This document shows positions 1-4,454 of a DNA stretch of 6,039 bases, in pieces. How positions within the stretch are numbered: the stretch's first letter is position 1; each line of letters begins with the position of its first letter. Source of the DNA: Candidatus Bathyarchaeota archaeon (GTDB lineage: Archaea > Thermoproteota > Bathyarchaeia > 40CM-2-53-6); contig VBAY01000122.1 in NCBI GenBank assembly GCA_005883085.1, positions 1 to 6,039 of the forward strand, read 5' to 3'. The notes beneath the pieces were generated by a model. The model had not been told where the DNA came from. It saw only the letters and a program-made list of their open reading frames with translations, and did no database searches. Made by a program: the position numbers and the translations under genes.

Positions 1-408
1 ACCAGCAACGACATCGATTGTGAGCACACGAACATTGCAGTACAGACCGGGGGCTCAACCTTCTTCCAAACCAAGCACCACCTCCAAGTGAACTCGATAA
101 ATATTGACAACACAAACCTACAGGGAGGCAACAGCCCCGACTTCAAGATCCAAGGCGAGAACACCGGGACCGTTCCCATCAACTCGGTATCAGTGCAACT
201 CTCCGGCCAACCAGTGACATTCACATGGAGCACTGCCTTCCCGCTGCAACCCGGTCAATCAGCGTCAGCTGAGACAACCACTCTACCACTACTGCTTGTC
301 GTAGGAGACATCTACCAGGTGACGATAACCGCGAACCTGTCCGATGGAACAACCGAGACACAGCCGACCAGCGCCATCTACACCCTAGGCGCCGGACTCG
401 GGCTCTAA
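1..408 (+). CDS. 3' part of a secreted/surface-type beta-sandwich protein (5' end outside window)
   Basis: The frame is open from the first base of the window to the TAA at 406-408, so the gene starts upstream; the GTG at 88 is an internal valine, not a convincing start. The visible 135 residues are rich in Thr, Ser, Asn, Gly and Gln with very few Lys/Arg. They show alternating hydrophobic strands, an NTGTVPINSVSV segment, a PGQS turn and GDIYQVTITANLSDGT near the end. This is the look of an immunoglobulin-like or pilin/archaellin-type extracellular domain in archaea. The protein ends in a glycine/leucine-rich tail (LGAGLGL). No signal peptide can be judged because the N-terminus is missing. 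A structural or adhesive role outside the cell is inferred; the exact family is not recognised. It converges with the minus-strand operon ending at 446. Confidence 0.75.
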   Translation, partial: TSNDIDCEHTNIAVQTGGSTFFQTKHHLQVNSINIDNTNLQGGNSPDFKIQGENTGTVPINSVSVQLSGQPVTFTWSTAFPLQPGQSASAETTTLPLLLVVGDIYQVTITANLSDGTTETQPTSAIYTLGAGLGL

Positions 409-431
409 GACAGCCCGAACCCCCTCTTTTT
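398..431 (+). terminator. hairpin plus T-tract ending the surface-protein gene
   Basis: A perfect 7-bp inverted repeat, TCGGGCT (398-404) and AGCCCGA (412-418) with a 7-nt loop, spans the stop codon at 406-408. It is followed by a C-rich spacer and TTTTT at 427-431. Archaeal termination depends mainly on the U-tract, so either element alone may suffice. The position between two convergent genes fits a terminator. Confidence 0.5.
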
Positions 432-445
432 CTCACAAAATCCCA

Positions 446-748
446 TCACACTCTTGGTGGGACCCGCTCGCTGAAAGCGTCTATACCACCCTTCGAGTCA
501 AACCGAATATTGAAACTGTACCTCTTTCCCCCATACAACGCCGTGCATTCCCGTCCTCGATAGTTCCCGGTCATCTTGATCTCATCAAGAGTCTTCCATC
601 CGGTCCGTTTCTTCACCTCGCTAACCATGTTCTTGAATTCGATCGCGCAAATATCGCAACAGAAGAACATGCGTTGTCCTTCGACCTCCTCCCAATAATC
701 GCCCCATGTTGCCTGGCAGATCGCGCAGCCCTTCTCAGGAACTTTCAA
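446..748 (-). CDS. Ta0938-like cysteine-cluster metal-binding protein
   Basis: This 100-residue cytosolic protein has an N-terminal cysteine cluster: C8-x2-C11, then C30, C31 and C34 in FFCCDICAIEF. The segment between them is aromatic and acidic (TWGDYWEEVEG). The pattern resembles the Thermoplasma acidophilum Ta0938 family and, more loosely, treble-clef/TRASH-type metal sites; a bound zinc or similar metal is likely. The C-terminal half (YRGRECTALYGGKRYSFNIRFDS) looks like a small beta-sheet domain. The start is TTG at 746-748: it is the only start codon between the in-frame stop at 761-763 and the first cysteine, and GAGGAG lies 8 nt upstream. The start overlaps the stop of the upstream zinc-finger gene by 14 bp, so translation is probably coupled. 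Biochemical role unknown; metal handling or assembly for the upstream enzyme is inference. Confidence 0.8.
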   Translation of the reverse strand: MKVPEKGCAICQATWGDYWEEVEGQRMFFCCDICAIEFKNMVSEVKKRTGWKTLDEIKMTGNYRGRECTALYGGKRYSFNIRFDSKGGIDAFSERVPPRV

Positions 749-1637
749 ACTGTCTACTCCTCACCAAACGCGCCATCAAATACCGGTCAAAATAATCAAT
801 CGAGCGAAGAAATGTCGCCTGCACATCGTCCATATTTCCATACAACCTAGAGTACTTCTCCACGAGACCCAGCGCTTGTTCGGAGTGTCCCACATCCGCT
901 TCATATCCCTCCCGCAAGAACGCCTTCGCTTCCTTCGATATCTCCTCGTTCTTCAATATCACAGGATCAAAATAGCCGATACTCGCACCCTCACCCTTCA
1001 ACTTCCGATTCGCGATCAATTCCAGACCATGCATCGCAGCCATACCCTCAACCCAATGATCATCCCGACAGATACTATCCCAGACACGAATCGCCTCTCT
1101 CGTATCCACCAACGGTGCCATCCGAAACACTTTCTCCCGATCTAGACCAAGACTCTCGCCCATCCTCAACAACAGCTCATAATGGCTCGGCTGGCCCGTC
1201 CCTACACCGCCGTATTCCGTTTTGATATTGTCGAGTTCATACAAGACCACGTCCATCTCGTCTGTCCGGGCCATGATGTAGCTGCACGATCTGACCCATT
1301 GACGAAGGAAGTGCTGATGCTCAACAACATACCCCAGCAACACCGCGCGGCTAGGATGCTGCAACGCTAGGACAAACGGGTGCGGACTTGCCCCATAGAA
1401 CTTCTCGATAAAGCGCCTCTTAACCCACGACTCTAGACTATTGCCTCCAAGATCAAAGAACTCCCTCAACAACCCCGACAAGGTCTTCCGATCCGTTTTC
1501 TCCTTGGTAATATTCCTGTTCAGCCACATGACATGCCCCGCATCACTCTGACCCGCCATCGCGACAAAATGACCCGCAAGATCATCGAAGTCATCATGCT
1601 TCTGAAAACCCACACCACAACAAGGACACTTCGTCAT
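735..1637 (-). CDS. zinc-finger TENA/PqqC-like (heme-oxygenase-fold) putative metal-dependent oxidase
   Basis: This is a 300-residue protein with two parts. Residues 4-35 form a C2H2-like zinc finger: C4-x2-C7, then H23 and H35, in a CPCCGVGF...LAGHF...HVMWLNRN context. Residues from about 70 to 290 are all-helical and resemble the TENA/THI-4/PqqC (heme-oxygenase-like) superfamily. They include E106-H-Q-H109-FLRQW, the segment LYELDNIKTEYGG with E134 and E141, H152 before LLLRMGESLGL, E206, and a late ADVGHSEQA with D248 and H251. Many members use such residues to bind two irons and oxidise small substrates; PqqC itself is cofactorless. Position 244, four before D248, is Gly where diiron members usually have His. 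ATG at 1637 is preceded by GAGGT 9 nt upstream. Substrate unknown. It sits between the CYSSCH protein (14-nt gap) and the Ta0938-like gene (14-bp overlap). Confidence 0.8.
   Translation of the reverse strand: MTKCPCCGVGFQKHDDFDDLAGHFVAMAGQSDAGHVMWLNRNITKEKTDRKTLSGLLREFFDLGGNSLESWVKRRFIEKFYGASPHPFVLALQHPSRAVLLGYVVEHQHFLRQWVRSCSYIMARTDEMDVVLYELDNIKTEYGGVGTGQPSHYELLLRMGESLGLDREKVFRMAPLVDTREAIRVWDSICRDDHWVEGMAAMHGLELIANRKLKGEGASIGYFDPVILKNEEISKEAKAFLREGYEADVGHSEQALGLVEKYSRLYGNMDDVQATFLRSIDYFDRYLMARLVRSRQFESS
757..762 (-). promoter_or_regulatory. Shine-Dalgarno for the Ta0938-like gene
   Basis: GAGGAG on the minus strand lies 8 nt before the TTG at 748, inside the 3' end of the upstream coding sequence. 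It decides the non-ATG start and supports translation from a shared mRNA. Confidence 0.6.
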
Positions 1638-1646
1638 TCCATTCCG

Positions 1647-1651
1647 ACCTC
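1647..1651 (-). promoter_or_regulatory. Shine-Dalgarno for the zinc-finger TENA/PqqC-like gene
   Basis: GAGGT directly follows the stop codon of the upstream 71-residue gene and lies 9 nt before the ATG at 1637. This supports that start over the out-of-frame ATG five bases upstream. Confidence 0.55.
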
Positions 1652-1867
1652 TTACAGAGGAAAATCCTTCGGTAGCCGGCCCCGAAGCTTCTGATAGTCT
1701 GCATCGGTCCCATATTTCTCGCGAATATCCTCTAGCATCCTCTTCACCTGATCGACCGTCAAACCCCGAGCACTACCAACCATCTCCACGGTATGTTCAA
1801 AGTCCTCGTGACATGAACTGTAACAGTTCCCCATCCCGGTCAAGAGTTCCCGTTCGCTAGACTTCAA
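1652..1867 (-). CDS. small CYSSCH-motif protein, first gene of the metal/redox operon
   Basis: This 71-residue protein belongs to no family I can name. It has C15-x3-C19-H20 and a further H25 (CYSSCHEDFEH), an amphipathic helical middle with many charged residues (GLTVDQVKRMLEDIREKYG), and a C-terminal PKDFPL. The cysteines and histidines could bind a metal. CxxxCH also resembles a variant heme c site, but there is no signal peptide, so cytosolic metal binding is more likely. The start is uncertain. TTG at 1867 is the furthest upstream, with an in-frame stop at 1886-1888 and a weak GGTAG 9 nt before it. ATG at 1834 would remove eleven residues and still keep the motif. It is separated by 14 nt from the zinc-finger TENA/PqqC-like gene in the same direction, so the two are very likely cotranscribed. 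Confidence 0.7.
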   Translation of the reverse strand: MKSSERELLTGMGNCYSSCHEDFEHTVEMVGSARGLTVDQVKRMLEDIREKYGTDADYQKLRGRLPKDFPL

Positions 1868-1930
1868 GATTATTCTACCGCTCGACTACTCAAATGGGAA
1901 TAGGCCCCTCCAATGGTAGTCGTTGATTTG

Positions 1931-1937
1931 TCATAAA
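1931..1937 (-). promoter_or_regulatory. TATA-like element for the three-gene minus operon
   Basis: TTTATGA on the minus strand lies 64 nt before the TTG of the CYSSCH gene, within the 141-nt gap that separates it from the MerB-like frame. A transcript would start near 1908, giving a leader of about 40 nt. The match to the archaeal TATA consensus is moderate and no clear BRE is visible. Confidence 0.35.
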
Positions 1938-2008
1938 GACTTAGCCCGGAATCCGCCCTAGTTGACTGTTGATGCTCATCCAGCCGGTCTTTTGCAATCG
2001 AGTGAGGT

Positions 2009-2377
2009 TCATGTTGGTGATACGTTCGTTGGTAGCCGCTGGCTCAGAGAATCCATGTATTCGGGTAGCGAGATTACCAGGCCGGGTTTTCCGGTATAGG
2101 TTGACAGCCACTTGGCGAGGCATTCTTTCCTGTCAAAAATATGGGTGGATTCACACTTGATGCTCAGGCGTCCCGACCCCAATTCGAGTTCAACGACATG
2201 AAGCTTCGGCTCTCTAGGGGTAAGATCTTTGATTCGTCGATTGTCGATGTGGAAAAGAGTGACGTTCCCGCACAATGGACATCGAGCTTCAGCCCTGAGG
2301 TCTGTCTTCAGTCCGTTGATGAGTATGTCCGCTCCGCATTTGACGTAAACAAAATCCTCTCTTCGCGGCAGAGTCAT
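2009..2377 (-). CDS. MerB-like (alkylmercury lyase family) protein, probably 5'-disrupted
   Basis: The 122 residues match the C-terminal catalytic domain of organomercurial lyase MerB. C14-G-A-D17 corresponds to MerB Cys96-x-x-Asp99. The CPLCG at 33-37 corresponds to the region of the structural Cys117. C75, before ESTHIFD, corresponds to Cys159. The ending GLVISLPEYMDSL follows the MerB C-terminus. MerB cleaves carbon-mercury bonds, but divergent archaeal relatives may have another thiol or metal chemistry. MerB is about 210 residues, so the N-terminal winged-helix part is absent. The ATG at 2377 has no Shine-Dalgarno. The same frame reads GFSRTPTQYR just upstream, which resembles the MerB GLSLTPTPHRF stretch, yet a TGA at 2441-2443 closes the frame with no other start. 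The gene is therefore truncated, frameshifted or started unusually. It lies 141 nt upstream of, and in line with, the metal/redox operon. Confidence 0.6.
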   Translation of the reverse strand: MTLPRREDFVYVKCGADILINGLKTDLRAEARCPLCGNVTLFHIDNRRIKDLTPREPKLHVVELELGSGRLSIKCESTHIFDRKECLAKWLSTYTGKPGLVISLPEYMDSLSQRLPTNVSPT

Positions 2378-2502
2378 TCGGTACTGCGTTGGTGTCCTAG
2401 AGAACCCGACAAGCCTCTTAGGATCGTTATTGGACGTTCCTCACTCCCTCCTGGCAAACGAGGTAATACGCCCCGTCCAAAAGCACAGTAGATATACCTC
2501 AA
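2374..2502 (-). pseudogene. possible displaced N-terminal remnant of the MerB-like gene
   Basis: In a different minus-strand frame from the MerB-like gene, a short reading frame bounded by a TAA at 2536-2538 reads ALRYIYCAFGRGVLPRLPGG from a TTG at 2502. It ends in a TGA that overlaps the MerB-like ATG as ATGA. The LRYIYCAFGRGVLP part loosely resembles the first helix of the winged-helix domain in MerB relatives. The rest does not look like conserved protein. It may be the frameshifted, internally shortened 5' end of the same gene; alternatively it is a chance frame. The resemblance is weak. Confidence 0.25.
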
Positions 2503-2638
2503 CGCCTTGAATATGTTGGAGATCTCTTTTGAGGATTATCTGTGCTGACTGCGATTGTCCACCCGAAGAGTGTCGAAGCTCGAAGTCGCCGACAGAGTGC
2601 CCAAGTTGCCGGTTGGAAGTATGCTGCTGCTGGATTGA

Positions 2639-2687
2639 GACTCCACAATAACCGGCGAAGGCTTGAACCTAAACCCCCCGTGGAGTC
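2639..2687. repeat. 8-bp perfect inverted repeat (hairpin) in the gene-poor segment
   Basis: GACTCCAC at 2639-2646 pairs perfectly with GTGGAGTC at 2680-2687 around a 33-nt loop that ends in a run of C. No T-tract follows it on either strand, so it is not an ordinary terminator. It could be part of a structured RNA, a protein-binding site, or the remains of a mobile element end. An 8-bp match at this distance can also arise by chance. Confidence 0.4.
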
Positions 2688-2843
2688 AAAAACTAGCCTA
2701 ACCGTTTGATGATGACTACATCGCATCTCTACTAATTGACAACTTAGCCCGCCTATCGCTCGACCCTCTACGAGAGAGGAAGTGAGATGTGTCCGGGCTT
2801 GCTGGGCTGAGGGTTTCACTTCGGCTAAGAGCCTCGCAGTTCA

Positions 2844-2862
2844 CCTCTAGTAACGGAAGAGG
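2844..2862 (+). promoter_or_regulatory. Shine-Dalgarno region of the orphan gene with a pairing CCTCT
   Basis: GGAAGAGG (2855-2862) lies 5 nt before the ATG at 2868 and decides that start. CCTCT at 2844-2848 can pair with AGAGG at 2858-2862 across a 9-nt loop, which would mask the site in the mRNA. The masking is inference from five base pairs. Confidence 0.45.
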
Positions 2863-2867
2863 CCTGA

Positions 2868-3215
2868 ATGAAGATCACAATGAAGGCTGATGGAAAGCGC
2901 CTCAAACCCTGGAAAATAGCCGACACGATCTTTCACGCGGAAGAGACTGTTAGGGCCGAACATTTGGAGCTGGTCCAAAAGGCTCACCTAGTTCCACAGT
3001 CAGAGCGCAGGAAGCATGATGGTAAGGACATTTTCGAGCCAGGAGAAGTCTTCTTCATAACAACCGAAACGGAGAAGGGACCAGTGAAGGTCGCTCACGT
3101 CCACTGGAGACCTGTGGTAGATTGTGGAGAGCACTACCGCTTCCTAGATCCAGACGGCACGCTGGGAGAAAGAGTGGCCACGGCGATTATGGTTAGAAAA
3201 GAGTTCCAGCCATGA
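2868..3215 (+). CDS. hypothetical 115-residue cytosolic protein
   Basis: I do not recognise this family. The protein has a Lys-rich N-terminus, a charged helical middle (residues 24-50) and a beta-rich second half. That half includes PGEVFFITTETEKG, then VAHVHWRPVVDCGEHYRFLDPDG with H77, H79, C86 and H89. These clustered His/Cys residues could form a metal site, but this is only a possibility. There is no signal peptide or membrane segment. The ATG at 2868 has a good Shine-Dalgarno, GGAAGAGG, 5 nt upstream; a second ATG at 2880 is less well placed. It is the only complete plus-strand gene in the window and converges with the nucleotidyltransferase gene, leaving 18 nt between the stops. The regular codon structure and the ribosome-binding site support it as real. 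Confidence 0.65.
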   Translation: MKITMKADGKRLKPWKIADTIFHAEETVRAEHLELVQKAHLVPQSERRKHDGKDIFEPGEVFFITTETEKGPVKVAHVHWRPVVDCGEHYRFLDPDGTLGERVATAIMVRKEFQP

Positions 3216-3233
3216 GAAGGCTGTTTGTCGCTT

Positions 3234-3974
3234 CTATAGGGAATCACTAAATTTTTGCTCGGCGACAAGTGTTCTAAGCGAGTGAAGGTCAAGATTCGCT
3301 TGCTTGATTCGGAATGTTGGATCGCCTCGGATGGCGAACGTGGATTTCAGTTCGGATGCGAATTTTGCGGAAGAGATCTCTGTGATCCCGGAATCAATCT
3401 GTTCTATCAGTTGTTCTTTTGATCCGCAGGCCGCGCATCTCGCGACGGTATTCCAGTCGACTCTTTCCGATAGCATTACAACGTCTCCAAGGTCTTCTGT
3501 CCTGCCTGTGTGCAACTTGATCGCGACGAGCAGGTTTCTCTGTGCCACCCTAGACGGAGTGGAGTCTGTCGCTCCCACTACGATTGCTTCTACAGAATTA
3601 TCATGTATGAACCTGTAAGTCCAGATTCCCCGGGTTGTTGTACTGACGACAGTGTCCACGAAGAGCTCCACGGATACTGGCTCTCCTCCGACCGATTTGC
3701 TGTATTCCCTGATTGTCACGCCAATGGGCGGGAGAGCCTCCTTTCTTCGCAGCTCGTACCCCTCGCCGAGGAGTATCGCATCTATGACAGGAACATTGTC
3801 CCGGCTGGTGGCCAGGTCGCAGTTGACAGAGAACCGGTGTTGACCGAAAGCATTGACAGCGTATCCTCCTATCACCACGAAGCCGTCTGTGGCTTCGCTC
3901 AAGACCCTTAGAATCCGAATGATCTCCGTCTCACGCGAGGTGAGGTATCCGGATTGGCTCATCATATCGATCAC
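3234..3974 (-). CDS. AbiEii/MNT-like nucleotidyltransferase with altered DxD motif
   Basis: This 246-residue protein carries the nucleotidyltransferase-fold signature FVVIGGYAVNAFG at residues 32-44, with GG at 36-37, followed by HRFSVNCDLA. The usual D-x-D is N51-C-D53 here. A later strand VSVELFVD offers E103 or D107 as the third acidic residue. TTTRGIWTYRFI and AIKLHTGRTEDLGDVVML match the AbiEii/DUF1814-type toxin and related archaeal families. Relatives transfer nucleotides to tRNA or protein targets, and some are toxins of type IV toxin-antitoxin pairs. The Asp-to-Asn change may lower or alter activity. GTG at 3974 is the furthest upstream start (in-frame TAG at 3978-3980). ATG at 3965 is equally possible, with GTGATC just before it. 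The winged-helix gene lies 43 nt upstream in the same direction. Confidence 0.75.
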   Translation of the reverse strand: MIDMMSQSGYLTSRETEIIRILRVLSEATDGFVVIGGYAVNAFGQHRFSVNCDLATSRDNVPVIDAILLGEGYELRRKEALPPIGVTIREYSKSVGGEPVSVELFVDTVVSTTTRGIWTYRFIHDNSVEAIVVGATDSTPSRVAQRNLLVAIKLHTGRTEDLGDVVMLSERVDWNTVARCAACGSKEQLIEQIDSGITEISSAKFASELKSTFAIRGDPTFRIKQANLDLHSLRTLVAEQKFSDSL

Positions 3975-4017
3975 GCCCTAATTTTCGCTTTAGCCCGATA
4001 TTGATCAGTCAAGATTC

Positions 4018-4392
4018 TCAACGCGGGATCCTAGATTTCAGTCTGCGGTAAGCTTTGTCGAACACATCGTAGATCTCCTTCCAGAACATGTTATCCGCAA
4101 GCTCCTCAGTCGTTCTATCGTCAATACGCCATTTCAAAGGGTCCTCAAGATACTCCCGGCCCCTCACCGTGACCACGAACTTCGTTCCCAGCGAAACCAG
4201 TTTGTCATCGATCAGCGTCTGAACAACGTGCTGGACAACCTCCCACGCAGTCTTCCCGGGAATATTCCACCCTGAGACTTTCCCACAATCCTTGACAAGC
4301 TGCGGCAACGTCATACCCTTCGAGACATCCTTCAGCCTCGTCAACAGTAGGATTCGCCTAATCTCGAGACCAGAATCAACCCTACTCTCCAA
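4018..4392 (-). CDS. winged-helix DNA-binding protein paired with the nucleotidyltransferase
   Basis: This 124-residue protein starts with helices (EIRRILLLTRLKDVSKGMTLPQLVKDCG) that look like the first part of an archaeal winged helix-turn-helix. A recognition-type helix (TAWEVVQHVVQTLIDDKLV) and a beta-hairpin wing ending in VTVRGREYLEDP follow. The C-terminal 40 residues are helical and charged, perhaps for dimerisation. It is probably a transcriptional regulator, possibly the antitoxin or autorepressor of the downstream nucleotidyltransferase (43-nt gap). TTG at 4390-4392 is the only start that keeps the first helix; an in-frame TAG lies at 4420-4422. GAGGG is 9 nt upstream, within a hairpin. 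The DUF885-type peptidase gene ends 62 nt upstream on the same strand, so a longer operon is possible. The exact regulator family is not recognised. Confidence 0.65.
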   Translation of the reverse strand: MESRVDSGLEIRRILLLTRLKDVSKGMTLPQLVKDCGKVSGWNIPGKTAWEVVQHVVQTLIDDKLVSLGTKFVVTVRGREYLEDPLKWRIDDRTTEELADNMFWKEIYDVFDKAYRRLKSRIPR

Positions 4393-4407
4393 GAGGGAAG
4401 ACCCTCT
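4392..4407 (-). promoter_or_regulatory. hairpin enclosing the Shine-Dalgarno of the winged-helix gene
   Basis: On the minus strand AGAGGG-TCTT-CCCTCT forms a perfect 6-bp stem with a 4-nt loop; its last base is the first T of the TTG start codon. The GAGGG of the first arm is the only Shine-Dalgarno candidate, at 9 nt, so the stem would hide it. The palindrome could equally be a DNA operator for autoregulation. Confidence 0.5.
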
Positions 4408-4454
4408 ATCAATTCGAAGCTACCAGCACATTAACAAACTGACACCGAGGTCCC

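Larger units (their letters stand above)
2443..2867. other. 425-nt segment without a convincing gene
   Basis: No reading frame here has convincing protein character on either strand; a 106-residue minus-strand frame (2499-2819) is Ser/Arg/Leu-rich and low in motif content. No tRNA cloverleaf, SRP RNA tetraloop signature or box C/D pair with proper spacing could be found. An 8-bp perfect inverted repeat lies at 2639-2687. The 3' part should carry the promoter and leader of the gene at 2868, but no clear TATA box is visible at the expected distance. Confidence 0.5.

Noticed and set aside
88..408. A complete short gene starting at GTG 88
   Set aside because: The frame is open to the window edge with similar composition upstream, and no Shine-Dalgarno precedes the GTG.
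1941..2123. 60-residue minus-strand frame overlapping the end of the MerB-like gene
   Set aside because: It overlaps the motif-bearing MerB-like frame out of phase and shows no protein signature.
2141..2491. 116-residue plus-strand frame opposite the MerB-like gene
   Set aside because: It lies antisense to a frame with clear catalytic motifs, has no recognisable domain, and its ATG lacks a Shine-Dalgarno.
2639..2687. tRNA or tRNA fragment (minus strand contains GGTTCAAGCC)
   Set aside because: The T-loop-like stretch lacks a pairing 5-bp stem, no anticodon arm fits, and 49 nt between the closing arms is too short for a tRNA.
2707..2809. box C/D small RNA (ATGATGA at 2709-2715, CTGA at 2806-2809)
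   Set aside because: The boxes are about 90 nt apart, the internal D' and C' boxes are missing, and there is no terminal stem.
2499..2819. 106-residue minus-strand frame in the gene-poor segment
   Set aside because: Composition is Ser/Arg/Leu-rich and irregular, no motif is visible, and no ribosome-binding site supports its start.
3510..3911. 133-residue plus-strand frame opposite the nucleotidyltransferase
   Set aside because: It is a shadow of a gene with strong family motifs on the other strand.
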